A stretch of 64,000 nt of DNA, taken from assembly GCA_002413865.1 (NCBI GenBank), contig DHXX01000012.1, forward strand, positions 3,579-67,578. Direction: 5' to 3'. This stretch comes from Candidatus Saccharibacteria bacterium UBA5145 (GTDB lineage Bacteria; Patescibacteriota; Saccharimonadia; Saccharimonadales; UBA4665). Below, in pieces: positions 42,571 to 51,470 of the stretch. The stretch's first letter is position 1. Each line of letters starts with the position of its first letter. The position numbers were made by a program, and so were the translations under genes. The notes under the pieces are model-generated. The model worked only from the letters and a program-made list of their open reading frames with translations, was not told the origin of the DNA and searched no databases.

Positions 42571-43668
42571 TTATTTGTCGGTGAGGGCGGTTTTGTAGAC
42601 GGCCAGGGTTTGCTCGGCCATACGTTTCCAGGAATAGGTGGCCGCTTGGGTGTGGCCGGCCGCGATTAGGCGGGCGCGCAGGTCTTTATCGGTTATGACT
42701 TCGTTGATGGCGTCGGCCATGGCTTGGACGTCGAGCGGGTCAAAGTAGTGGGCGGCGTCGCCGTAGACTTCGGGCAGGCAGGTGGCGTTGCTGCTAACGA
42801 CGGGGGCGCCGTGTTGCATGGCTTCCAGCCCCGGCAGTCCAAAACCTTCGCTTAAACTGGGGAAGACATAGGCCGCGCAGTGCTCATACAGCCAGCGCAG
42901 CTCGCCCTCGCTCACAAAGTCGGTGAAGATGACGTTAGCGGTGCCCTTAGCAGCCACCAGCGCCGCTGTGCGCCGATAATTGGCGTCGGTTTTGCCGGCC
43001 AGCACCAGGTGGAGGGCAGGGTGGTTGGCGCGCAGTAAAGTAAAGGCTTCGATCAGGCGCTCGAGGTTCTTGTGCGGCGTCGGTCTACCCACGTACATAA
43101 TAAATTGCTTATTTTGCAAACTGGGGAGGGCAGCGGGGGAGGCGACGATCGGGTCGGCCGCCTCTAAGGTGACGGTAATTTTGCCTGGGGAGACGCCCGC
43201 AAACTTGGCCAGGTCGGTTTTGACGAATTCGCTCGGCGTGATGACGGCCAGCGATTTACGCGCCGCCCGGCGGATAACTTCTTTGTAGATCGACTGTTTG
43301 AGCTTGAACACCACCTTGTTCTTAGCCGGATTGTCGAATCTAACAGTGGTCAGGTCGTGAATCGTGGTGACGACGCGGCCGCGGTAGAAGACCGGCTGCT
43401 GGACCATGCCGAAGTGCACCAGGTCGGGTTTCAAGCGGTCGAGCTGGCGCTTCAAGCCGATTTGTTCGTCGAAGCTAAACTCGTCATGCGGGCACGCCAC
43501 CACCTGCCAATGTTCGTTTTTTGTTCGCCAACCCGCCACGTCCTTCGTTCTGAGCAACACCACGTAGTCGTTCTCGGTATCGACCTCCGGTAAATAATGC
43601 AACAGCCGCTCGATATACTTGCCGGTACTGGTCCGCAGTTCCCTCGCGTCAATCACGATTTTGCTCAT
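42571..43668 (-). CDS. Family 4 glycosyltransferase
   Basis: 365 residues with the GT-B fold. The C-terminal half shows the family signature: FIMYVGRPTPHKNLERLIEAFTLL, NVIFTDFVSEGELRWLYEHCAAYVFPSLSEGFGLPGLEAMQHGAPVVSSN, with the E-x7-E motif in EGFGLPGLE. It would transfer a sugar from an NDP- or GDP-sugar to a glycan or lipid on the cytoplasmic side. It stands apart from the later glycan cluster but may serve the same surface polymer. The ATG at 43668 begins MSKIVIDARELRTSTGKYIERLL. Confidence 0.92.
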   Translation of the reverse strand: MSKIVIDARELRTSTGKYIERLLHYLPEVDTENDYVVLLRTKDVAGWRTKNEHWQVVACPHDEFSFDEQIGLKRQLDRLKPDLVHFGMVQQPVFYRGRVVTTIHDLTTVRFDNPAKNKVVFKLKQSIYKEVIRRAARKSLAVITPSEFVKTDLAKFAGVSPGKITVTLEAADPIVASPAALPSLQNKQFIMYVGRPTPHKNLERLIEAFTLLRANHPALHLVLAGKTDANYRRTAALVAAKGTANVIFTDFVSEGELRWLYEHCAAYVFPSLSEGFGLPGLEAMQHGAPVVSSNATCLPEVYGDAAHYFDPLDVQAMADAINEVITDKDLRARLIAAGHTQAATYSWKRMAEQTLAVYKTALTDK

Positions 43669-43882
43669 CAGGCTAGGTCTCCAACAGATATTTTAATTAG
43701 GGGCATGGCTTAACTATAGCAAAACCTAGTCAGCCGACACCCTACGAAGCCCTGAAATCTTTGAGAACTTCTCTTAGCGTTCGATGGCGTGACGGGTCTG
43801 AGAAGGGTTCTGATTTTATTAGTCGCTGAGACGGCATTGAGTGTACACTTGAGCTAATTACCTAAACATAAGGATTATTCTA

Positions 43883-44470
43883 ATGAGCAAATTCCGCCAA
43901 AACCAAACCGGCAGTGTCGTGATCGTAGTGCTAGCTTTAGTTATCGTGGCCCTGACCGGTGCCGTGGGCTACTTGGTATACCAAAACCAACACAAGGCAG
44001 CGCAAGCTTCGACTCCAACAACCGCCGCCGTTCCTAAAACGACGACCACACCAACCGCACCAACCAAAACCACCCCTAGCCCAACCACCTTTAAGGTACC
44101 AGAATTAGGGATACAGCTCCTGAACGTTCCGACGACTATTAATGATTTGAACTATGCCGTTACAATCAACAGCTCAACCTTATCGAGTGCACTATTTTCG
44201 ACGATTAGCCTCAGTAACCTAGACAAAGGATGCTCGCCGACCGGGATTGTTTCTAACGGCGCGCTAGGAAGAAACAAAGGAACTTTTGATGTCAACAACG
44301 ACGGTCTCTTCACGACTTTTGTTAAGCAGTTCCCCGGCTTCTGGATTTCCTACGAACACCCACAAGCGGCCTGTTCGGACAACCCCGCAGCTGAAACGTT
44401 GCACGCTTCACAAACAACCATCTTCCAGAAATTGGTCATGAACCCCGCCAACATCGAAGCCATCCAGTAG
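43883..44470 (+). CDS. Membrane-anchored extracytoplasmic protein with Thr/Pro stalk
   Basis: 195 residues. A basic N-terminus and one transmembrane helix (SVVIVVLALVIVALTGAVGYLVY), a Thr/Pro/Ala-rich stalk (TPTTAAVPKTTTTPTAPTKTTPSPTT), then a globular domain of about 115 residues with two or three cysteines (DKGCSPTG, QAACSDNP). No family recognised. A ribosome site AAGGA lies nine bases before the ATG. The stalk and anchor suggest a surface-exposed domain. Confidence 0.72.
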   Translation: MSKFRQNQTGSVVIVVLALVIVALTGAVGYLVYQNQHKAAQASTPTTAAVPKTTTTPTAPTKTTPSPTTFKVPELGIQLLNVPTTINDLNYAVTINSSTLSSALFSTISLSNLDKGCSPTGIVSNGALGRNKGTFDVNNDGLFTTFVKQFPGFWISYEHPQAACSDNPAAETLHASQTTIFQKLVMNPANIEAIQ

Positions 44471-44530
44471 TCAGCCGCCAGTCACATACAACGGTTTTTG
44501 TTTCCAGTAACAACGCAGTCCTTATGCGGT

Positions 44531-44562
44531 GTCATCCCAGCGCAGGCTGGGACCCAGTCAAT
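44531..44562. repeat. Family B repeat arm
   Basis: GTCATCCCAGCGCAGGCTGGGACCCAGTCAAT, overlapping the 3' end of the GIY-YIG gene; its partner arms are in 44909-45051 on the other side of that gene. Confidence 0.75.
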
Positions 44563-44848
44563 CAAGTAATCCGCTAGAAAGATCTTTCCAGCCCGGATTA
44601 TTTTCTTCTATCAATTGTAGCTTCCAAATTCGCCTCCAAGCCTTGATATTCTTCTCTCGTCTAATCGCTTCGTCGACAAGTTCATAAGTTTCGTAGTGCA
44701 CTAACTCGGTAACATTGTACTTTGTGGTGAAACTGGAATATGATTTTGAACGATGTTCGTCGACGCGACGCGCCAAATTATTGGTAATCCTAGTATAAAG
44801 CGTTCCGTTGCGCTGGCTAGCTAGGACGTAGACGAAATACTGTTTCAT
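44558..44848 (-). CDS. GIY-YIG-family protein with altered catalytic motif
   Basis: 96 residues, the size of small UvrC-like GIY-YIG proteins (YhbQ type). The start QYFVYVLASQRNGTLYTRITNNLARRVDEH follows the family pattern, but the second motif, usually LYIGVTNNL, reads LYTRITNNL: the conserved Gly is Arg. The later ELVHYETYELVDEAIRREKNIKAWRRIWKLQLI is typical. Loss of the Gly may weaken or abolish nuclease activity. Flanked by family B repeats on both sides. It is often mobile, and family B arms bracket it. Confidence 0.85.
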   Translation of the reverse strand: MKQYFVYVLASQRNGTLYTRITNNLARRVDEHRSKSYSSFTTKYNVTELVHYETYELVDEAIRREKNIKAWRRIWKLQLIEENNPGWKDLSSGLLD

Positions 44849-44908
44849 GACAACATAATAGCGAACGCCAATTAACTAATTATTAAATGGTGTGCTTCCG
44901 CACGAATA

Positions 44909-45051
44909 TTGACTGGGTCCCAGCTGGAGCCTGTGCTGAACTTGTTTCAGTGCTGGGATGACACCGTACTTTGTCATCCCAAACTTGATTGGGGATCCAG
45001 TCAGTATAAGGATTCTATTTTGACTGGGTCCCAGCGTTCGCTGGGATGACA
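44909..45051. repeat. Cluster of family B repeats
   Basis: Three arms in a row: GACTGGGTCCCAGCTGGAGC...CAGTGCTGGGATGAC, GTCATCCCAAACTTGATTGG...CCAGTCAGTATAAGG, and GACTGGGTCCCAGCGTTCGCTGGGATGAC. Between the GIY-YIG and GT2 genes. Confidence 0.8.
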
Positions 45052-45080
45052 AGAGGTAGTACTGGGATGACAATGTGCAG

Positions 45081-46133
45081 TTAGGGTTTGCCAGTAAGTT
45101 TCCACCAGCGGGCGCGCAGCGATCGGAGAGCTTTGGCGTTGGGCGGTAGGTCGTGGGTTAGGATGCTCCAGATGTAAGCATCAGACACGGTGCGCGTTTT
45201 TTGGATGCGGCGGCGGGTACCGATGTTCTTGATCAGTAGCAGGGTGCCACGGGTGTCGCCTTGCAGGGCGATCCAGCCTTGGCCACGGCTGATGGCGCGC
45301 AGAAAGAACAGGGTCTGGGCGATCGTGAAGCGCCAGCCGACCCGCCACAAATATTTCCGCGGCATATTCTTAAACAGCACCAACTGCTGGTTCTTCATCG
45401 TCTGGTAGGTGGTAAAGCCCTTTAACTTGCGGCTGGTGGCACCGATCTGGTGGTAGGCTACCGCGGCGGGTACGTAGCGCACCTGCCAGCCGGCCAGCTG
45501 AGACCGGAAGCTGAGGTCGACATCTTCGTAGTAGGCAAAGAAATCCTCGTCAAACAGCCCGATTTTCTTCAGCATGCTCACCCGGTACAGGCTGGCGCCG
45601 CCACTGGCCCCAAAAATGTCGGTTTGGTGCTCATGCTGCTTGGCGTCGGCCTCGCCGCGCCCACGCGGATAGGGCAGGCCCCAGACGGTATACTGGTCGC
45701 CGGTGCTGTCGACGTGTTTGTTATCGATGCTCATGAAGGCGCAGGTGGCGATCCCGACGCTGTCGTCGTCCATAGAGCCGACCAGACCAGCCAGCCAGTC
45801 TTTGTCGGCCACGGCGTCGTTATTGAACAGCGCCACATAGTCGCAGCCTTGCTCGATGGCGTAGCGGATACCGACGTTGACGCCCCCGGCAAAGCCGAGA
45901 TTCTTGGGCTGGGCCAAGACGGTGACACCAGGGTAGTGCTCGGCCAAAAACTCCACCGAACCATCGGTCGAGCCGTTCTCTACCACAACGGTCAGATGCT
46001 TCTGGGTCTGGGCCATCAGCGAGTCCAAACAGGCTTTCAAGACGGCTTTCCCGTCCCAGTTCGGAACGACAACAGCTATCTGAGAGCCTGTTTGTACTTT
46101 TTTTTCGGCCTTGATACGTTCGACTTCAGTCAT
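45081..46133 (-). CDS. Family 2 glycosyltransferase (rhamnosyltransferase-like)
   Basis: 350 residues with the GT-A fold. Begins with the nucleotide-sugar-binding part (IAVVVPNWDGKAVLKACLDSLMAQ, VVVENGSTDGSVEFL), then the FNNDAVADKDWL region (DxD-like metal site) and LFDEDFFAYYEDVDLSFRSQLAGW, the acceptor-side motif typical of WbbL-like transferases. It would add a deoxysugar or similar residue to a lipid-linked glycan in the cytoplasm. A -10 (TATTAT) overlaps the -10 of the divergent exporter permease. Confidence 0.93.
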   Translation of the reverse strand: MTEVERIKAEKKVQTGSQIAVVVPNWDGKAVLKACLDSLMAQTQKHLTVVVENGSTDGSVEFLAEHYPGVTVLAQPKNLGFAGGVNVGIRYAIEQGCDYVALFNNDAVADKDWLAGLVGSMDDDSVGIATCAFMSIDNKHVDSTGDQYTVWGLPYPRGRGEADAKQHEHQTDIFGASGGASLYRVSMLKKIGLFDEDFFAYYEDVDLSFRSQLAGWQVRYVPAAVAYHQIGATSRKLKGFTTYQTMKNQQLVLFKNMPRKYLWRVGWRFTIAQTLFFLRAISRGQGWIALQGDTRGTLLLIKNIGTRRRIQKTRTVSDAYIWSILTHDLPPNAKALRSLRARWWKLTGKP

Positions 46134-46142
46134 TTCTTCCTC

Positions 46143-46149
46143 TATAATA
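46143..46149. promoter_or_regulatory. Overlapping divergent -10 boxes
   Basis: TATAAT (plus, 46143-46148) for the ABC permease and TATTAT (minus, 46144-46149) for the GT2 gene share six bases. Each lies 10-11 bases before its ATG, so both messages would be nearly leaderless and RNA polymerases would compete for the site. Confidence 0.55.
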
Positions 46150-46159
46150 CCGCAAGACG

Positions 46160-46960
46160 ATGAGACAATACGTATCTAAACAAAACCGAGCCTTATTGAG
46201 CGAGCTCGTCCGTACCGACTTCAAGCTCCGCTACCAGGGCTCCGCCCTCGGCTACGCCTGGTCCCTCCTCCGCCCACTGCTGTTGTTCGTGATCCTTTAC
46301 GTTGTCTTCGTGAAGTTTTTGAAACTCGGCAACGGCATACCACACTATCCTGTCTATTTATTGTTCGGTATCGTACTGTGGAACTTCTTTAACGAGATGA
46401 CGGTTATGAGCCTGGGATCGATAGTCGGCCGGGGTGACCTGATTCGTAAAATCCGTATACCGCGCTGGATAATCGTTTTCAGCAGCAGCCTATCGGCGCT
46501 CATCAACCTAGGCCTTAACTTGGTAGTTATTCTCGTCTTTATGTTAGTCAATCACGTTGATCTGTACCGCACAGCGCTGTGGCTGCCGTTAATACTTATC
46601 GAAATTTATTTATTCGCCCTTGGGCTTTCGTTGTTCCTGTCGGCCGCATTCGTAAAGTTCCGCGACATCGGCTATATCTGGGAAGTTATTATGCAGGCAG
46701 GTTTTTACCTGACGCCAATCCTCTACCCGTTATCCAGAATAACTAACGTAACACTGCAAAAGCTCCTCCTGTTAAACCCAATGGCCCAGGCCATCCAGGA
46801 CGCACGCTACAGTACTATTACCCATGAAACCGGTACAATTTGGCAGGTTTTTGACGGTGGGTGGTATTATCTGATTCCGTTTATCATCGTCGCGGCCACG
46901 CTAGTTGGCGGTCTGCTGTACTTTAAGAGTCAGGCCGACAGCTTCGCGGAGAATATATAG
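46160..46960 (+). CDS. Wzm-type ABC-2 polysaccharide exporter permease
   Basis: 266 residues with six transmembrane helices and the ABC-2 family pattern: LLSELVRTDFKLRYQGSALGYAWSLLRPLLLFVILYVVF near the N-terminus, YLLFGIVLWNFFNEM and NPMAQAIQDARYS near the end. With the following ATPase it would export an undecaprenyl-linked glycan (O-antigen or teichoic-type). The stop at 46960 is immediately followed by the ATPase ATG (46961). Confidence 0.94.
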   Translation: MRQYVSKQNRALLSELVRTDFKLRYQGSALGYAWSLLRPLLLFVILYVVFVKFLKLGNGIPHYPVYLLFGIVLWNFFNEMTVMSLGSIVGRGDLIRKIRIPRWIIVFSSSLSALINLGLNLVVILVFMLVNHVDLYRTALWLPLILIEIYLFALGLSLFLSAAFVKFRDIGYIWEVIMQAGFYLTPILYPLSRITNVTLQKLLLLNPMAQAIQDARYSTITHETGTIWQVFDGGWYYLIPFIIVAATLVGGLLYFKSQADSFAENI

Positions 46961-48142
46961 ATGGATAATGAAACTGCAATCAAGGTAGACCATGTCAGTA
47001 AGACCTTTAAGCTTCCTCACGAAAAGAACAACTCCATCAAGGGTGTAGTTGTAAATTTTTATAAACGCAAAAAAACATTTGAGACCCAGCAAGTCCTCAA
47101 AGACGTTTCGTTTGAAATAAACAAAGGTGAGTTCTTCGGTATTGTCGGTCGCAACGGCAGCGGTAAGAGTACTTTACTCAAAATGATAGCCGGCATATAT
47201 GCTCCCAGTGAGGGAAATATTCATGTGAATGGCAAAATTACGCCTTTTATCGAGCTCGGCGTGGGCTTCAGTCCCGAATTAACCGGTCGCGAAAATGTTT
47301 TTCTTAATGGCGCTCTCTTGGGGTTCAACCGCAAAGAGATGGCAGCTATGTACGAAGATATTGTCGCATTTGCAGAAATTGAAAAATTTATGGATCAAAA
47401 GCTCAAGAACTATTCATCGGGCATGCAAGTACGACTTGCATTCTCGATTGCTATTAGGGCGCGTAGCTCAATATTGCTGCTGGATGAAGTGCTCGCAGTG
47501 GGAGATGAAGCATTCCAAAGAAAATGTTTTAACTATTTTGAAACACTTAAACGGAATAAAAAAACTGTAATAATTGTTACCCATGACATGTCCGCCGTAG
47601 AGCGTTTCTGTAGCCGGGCAATGTTCATTGAAGACGGTGAGATTAAACTTATAGGTAAGCCAAACACCGTTGCGGCTGCTTACAGCCGAAGCAATGACGA
47701 GAACTATAAAATCGCAAAAGTAGAGAAAATTGTCGAAGAAGTTCCGCAAGAAACATACGGCCTGACCATAACAACTAAAAACGACAGAGGCATCAGTACT
47801 AACAAGTTTACCTCTAATGATTTAATGACAGTTTCTCTAGCTTGGGATAACCCAGAGGTTAACAACGCAAGCGTAACTATTATCAGACAAAGTGGAGAAT
47901 GTATGTTTGGGACAGGCACATACCAAGACAAATTTGAGTTCAGTCTTCACGATAAGGTTGATTATGAAGTTGCTCTTAACCTTCAAGAGGGCGAGTATTA
48001 TCTTCAAGTTGGTCTGGGGCGCGAGGGGCAAGTAAAACCGGTTGTATTAATAAACAATGGGCCGAGTTTTGTAGTTAATAGAGACAAGTCCGATTCGCGA
48101 TGGGATGGATTCACAAAACTGAAGCATGAGTGGAAACAGTAG
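46961..48142 (+). CDS. Wzt-type ABC exporter ATPase with C-terminal glycan-binding-like domain
   Basis: 393 residues. N-terminal ATPase: Walker A GRNGSGKST, signature LKNYSSGMQVRLAFS, Walker B ILLLDEVLAVGDE, His-switch VTHDM. After residue 245 comes a beta-rich Wzt C-terminal domain (about 120 aa, TYGLTITTKNDRG ... EGEYYLQVGLGREG), which in known exporters recognises the capped end of the glycan. It starts without a gap after the permease. Codon use is AT-richer than in its upstream neighbours. Confidence 0.94.
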   Translation: MDNETAIKVDHVSKTFKLPHEKNNSIKGVVVNFYKRKKTFETQQVLKDVSFEINKGEFFGIVGRNGSGKSTLLKMIAGIYAPSEGNIHVNGKITPFIELGVGFSPELTGRENVFLNGALLGFNRKEMAAMYEDIVAFAEIEKFMDQKLKNYSSGMQVRLAFSIAIRARSSILLLDEVLAVGDEAFQRKCFNYFETLKRNKKTVIIVTHDMSAVERFCSRAMFIEDGEIKLIGKPNTVAAAYSRSNDENYKIAKVEKIVEEVPQETYGLTITTKNDRGISTNKFTSNDLMTVSLAWDNPEVNNASVTIIRQSGECMFGTGTYQDKFEFSLHDKVDYEVALNLQEGEYYLQVGLGREGQVKPVVLINNGPSFVVNRDKSDSRWDGFTKLKHEWKQ

Positions 48143-48144
48143 AA

Positions 48145-50472
48145 ATGTCCCAAAAGACATTAGCGTCTCCCATCTCAAACAAAGGTACTCTGGATGTTAG
48201 TGTAAATATTACCGCACATAAAGAAGGCTATTATATTCACAAGACAATAAAGGCAGCGGTGGAGTGTTGTGAGTACGCCAGAGTTCATGGATCTATCAGC
48301 TCGACGATACAAATTCATTTAGATAACCCTGATTCTTTAACCGAGCGAATCGTCGAACGCGCGATCACAAAATACCCCAACATAATAAAATATAAAAATA
48401 ATTTTGGTGATCCATCCGTATCAAGAAATTTCCTGATTTCCAAATCGAAAAGTTCTTACATTCTATTTTGGGACGGAGACGATTTGTTTACGGAGAATTA
48501 TATCTATGAGTCATATCGAGTGGCCAGATCTTATAAACATCCGTGCGTAGTATCCGCTAAGAACATTATAAAATTTAATAATAATGTCGATCCGGTTGTC
48601 TATATGGCAGAATCAACACTCGATAAACCCGAAATTAAGTCTGCATTTTTCGAGACTAACCTATACATATCACAAAACTTTGTGAGCACAGAGGTGTACA
48701 AGACCTGTAAATATGAATCTAATAACGACAACTACGGTTTTGAAGACTGGCACTGGAACACAAAGGTAATAAACGCGGGTTATGAATTCCTTGTTGCGCC
48801 GAATACATCATTTTTTTACAGGCAGAAGCCCGACGACAAATCACTTCTTAAAAAGCACACAACATCTAATACCGTTCTTCGCCAATCAAGCTTATTTAAA
48901 CCCGTCAAATTTCAGACGTTAACCCATAAAGAATATTACCGTGCCTCACCGCCAAAAATTGAAATTGCATACCAAAGCCCTATAAAAACTAAGGGCAGAG
49001 AAGTTCTGAATCGGATATCCCCAAACAACGGTGCCTTTTATCGTGGTGCAAAATTGACTTATCGTACTATTCAAACCTCTGTAGCTCCGGCACTTCATCA
49101 TCTAAGAAGTAAAACTAGTACATCACGCGAAGATTATTCTGCTATACAAAAGCCCCAAACGGAAACTCATAATAACAATAGTGGGGTGAAAAAATTTTTT
49201 GTAATAGAAGAAGAAGTAAAGTTTTGGAATAAGCTTAATAAGATCGAACCATTATTGTATTTCAGTAAATCTGTAATAGCAGGACTCCATGAATACAAAT
49301 ACACTTTTGAGCACAGTTTAGCTAGTGCGTATTATCTATTTTGTAAAACTTACGCAAAAAAGAAATTTACCGACATAATTTTTGTTCCATGGATAAACAA
49401 AGGTGGTGCAGACTTGGCAATTTTAGATTTGGCAAGGGTTCTAACGTCAAATGGAAGATTTGTGCTGCTAATCACGACTAGTGGCGTAGAGTCGCAATGG
49501 TATCAGGAAGCTGCAAGTATCAAGGGGCTAACAATCATACAGAGTCATGACAAAATATTTAATGACTTAGACCATCTTAATATTAAACTTTTGTTTTTGC
49601 GTATTATTCAAAATTGGGGCATCAAAAGCGTTACGGTAATGAATTCTTCTATTGGTTTTGAGCTTCTCAATAGATACGGTAGGGCTATTAAAGATGCTGG
49701 GTGTAGAACCATAGTCCATAATTTTGCCTTTCCTGAAGACAACGGCCTAATGATCGAAGCGTTTCCTTCGTTTTCAGCTAGCCTAGAATTTATCGACTTT
49801 GTTATTGTAGATTCTTTGCAGCACAAACAATTAATCGAAGAAATATACGGGCTCCCAGATGAAATCATTACAAAGATACCTCTACCTATGACCGAAGGTC
49901 TGATTCAAAAAAATAGCAACCCCACAAAGAAAATATTATTCGCTAACCGTTTGGCGCGCGAAAAGCAACCCCAGGTAGCACTTGAGGTTGCCCGGAAACT
50001 TGCAAATGCCGGTATTCACATGGATATCTACGGTACTAAAGACGAGCAATTCTGTAATGAGATTAAGTTTGATGAAGTAGTCGCAGATATCCAAAATGTC
50101 AGTTATAAAAAATCTTTCAATGGCTCAAAAGTATTGAATTTCGATGATTATGACATCTGTTTTATGCCCTCGCTGTACGAAGGCATACCACGGATTGCTC
50201 TGGACTCCATAAAGGCTAATCTTTTTGTAGTCTGTACTTCTGTAGGGGGGTTGCCGGAAATAGTAATGGACGGAGAAAACGGAATATTATTACCGTCCAA
50301 TGCAACCGCAGACGATTTTGCTGATGCAATAATGAAATATTACAAAACCCCATCGCTTCAAGATATTAAAAAAAGAAAAAGCTTTAATAGTAAGATTGTT
50401 GGGTTGCATTCTTACGAATATCATAAAACGCTTCTAGAGGGTATATACCTGGATAAGAACGAGGGCCGATAA
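48145..50472 (+). CDS. Fused glycosyltransferase (GT2-like N-terminal and GT4-like C-terminal domains)
   Basis: 775 residues from ATG 48145 (a GTG 15 bases earlier is inside the previous gene). The N-terminal 300 residues resemble a GT-A transferase (VNITAHKEGYYIHKTIKAAVECC, ILFWDGDDLFTENYI with the DGDD metal site, NYGFEDWHWNTKVI). A linker precedes a GT-B domain from about residue 410: DIIFVPWINKGGADLAILDLARVL, KKILFANRLAREKQPQVALEVARKL, FMPSLYEGIPRIALDSIKANLFVVCTSVGGLPEIV. It probably adds two sugars in turn to the same acceptor. AT-rich. Confidence 0.86.
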   Translation: MSQKTLASPISNKGTLDVSVNITAHKEGYYIHKTIKAAVECCEYARVHGSISSTIQIHLDNPDSLTERIVERAITKYPNIIKYKNNFGDPSVSRNFLISKSKSSYILFWDGDDLFTENYIYESYRVARSYKHPCVVSAKNIIKFNNNVDPVVYMAESTLDKPEIKSAFFETNLYISQNFVSTEVYKTCKYESNNDNYGFEDWHWNTKVINAGYEFLVAPNTSFFYRQKPDDKSLLKKHTTSNTVLRQSSLFKPVKFQTLTHKEYYRASPPKIEIAYQSPIKTKGREVLNRISPNNGAFYRGAKLTYRTIQTSVAPALHHLRSKTSTSREDYSAIQKPQTETHNNNSGVKKFFVIEEEVKFWNKLNKIEPLLYFSKSVIAGLHEYKYTFEHSLASAYYLFCKTYAKKKFTDIIFVPWINKGGADLAILDLARVLTSNGRFVLLITTSGVESQWYQEAASIKGLTIIQSHDKIFNDLDHLNIKLLFLRIIQNWGIKSVTVMNSSIGFELLNRYGRAIKDAGCRTIVHNFAFPEDNGLMIEAFPSFSASLEFIDFVIVDSLQHKQLIEEIYGLPDEIITKIPLPMTEGLIQKNSNPTKKILFANRLAREKQPQVALEVARKLANAGIHMDIYGTKDEQFCNEIKFDEVVADIQNVSYKKSFNGSKVLNFDDYDICFMPSLYEGIPRIALDSIKANLFVVCTSVGGLPEIVMDGENGILLPSNATADDFADAIMKYYKTPSLQDIKKRKSFNSKIVGLHSYEYHKTLLEGIYLDKNEGR

Positions 50473-50473
50473 A

Positions 50474-51442
50474 ATGGCTAAATGTATAGTTTTTGGAGCA
50501 ACGGGCTTTATAGGCAGCCACTTAGTTAAGAAGCTGCTTGCGGATGGGCATGAGGTTACTACCTTTGGCCGCAGAAAATATGATCCTGAAGCTCCAGATA
50601 ATACAAAGTTAACACAAATTATCGGGGACTTTCTAAACGGATCTGATATAGACAACGCAGTTGCCGGGAATGAATATGTTTTTCATTTCGTGACGCTTAC
50701 GAATCCGGTTAGTTCCGACTCGGATCCGTTTATTGATATTGAAACGAACGTAAAAATGACGATTGTACTTCTAGAGGCTTGTGTGAAGCACGGCGTTAAG
50801 CGAGTAATTTACCCCTCAAGCGGGGGCTCTGTATATGGAGACGCAAAAAGAAGCCGGCATAAGGAAACCGACCCCACTAATCCGATGTCACCTTATGCAA
50901 TTGGTAAAAATACCGTCGAGAATTACTTGCGCTATTACCACCTTAAGTACAACTTGGACTACCTATGCCTCAGGGTTTCAAATGTCTATGGTGAAGGACA
51001 AGAGCTTGGCGGCAGCAACCACGGAATCGTTGCCGTATTCCTCAATTTAATTTCAAACAGCGCTAAACTTAGTATATTTGGTGACGGTTCTATGGGCAGG
51101 GATTACATATATGTTGAGGACTTCGTAACTCTAGTTGCCCGAATATTCGATATTAAAAAGTTGAACTACACTACATACAATATCGGTTCGGGCGAAGGCA
51201 GGAGTATATTGGATGTTGTTTCGACAATTGAAAACACTGTCGGCATAAAAGCAAAGCTAGAATTCTTGCCAGCCCCCAAATCATTTGTACAAGCTGTCGT
51301 CCTTGACTGTAGTCGCGCACAGAATGAATTTGGAGAGTTTATGTCTGTGCCATTCGAAGATGGCGTGCGCGCAACATGGGACTATATGTCGAACAAAAAA
51401 CATCCCGACAATGGCGACCCACTTTTAAGGGACGAAAATTGA
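50474..51442 (+). CDS. NAD-dependent sugar-nucleotide epimerase/dehydratase
   Basis: 322 residues of the extended SDR family. Rossmann motif GATGFIGS at residues 8-15, the catalytic Tyr-Lys in SPYAIGKNTVENYLRYYHLKY, preceding SSGGSVYGD, and NVYGEGQ. The pattern is that of UDP-glucose 4-epimerase-like enzymes, supplying a sugar nucleotide to the neighbouring transferases. One base separates it from the upstream stop. The exact substrate cannot be predicted. Confidence 0.9.
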   Translation: MAKCIVFGATGFIGSHLVKKLLADGHEVTTFGRRKYDPEAPDNTKLTQIIGDFLNGSDIDNAVAGNEYVFHFVTLTNPVSSDSDPFIDIETNVKMTIVLLEACVKHGVKRVIYPSSGGSVYGDAKRSRHKETDPTNPMSPYAIGKNTVENYLRYYHLKYNLDYLCLRVSNVYGEGQELGGSNHGIVAVFLNLISNSAKLSIFGDGSMGRDYIYVEDFVTLVARIFDIKKLNYTTYNIGSGEGRSILDVVSTIENTVGIKAKLEFLPAPKSFVQAVVLDCSRAQNEFGEFMSVPFEDGVRATWDYMSNKKHPDNGDPLLRDEN

Positions 51443-51470
51443 TAGACAAAGTAATGAATCGGAGCAAATA

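Noticed and set aside
44876..45073. Minus-strand frame of 65 codons
   Set aside because: It is made up almost entirely of translated family B repeats.
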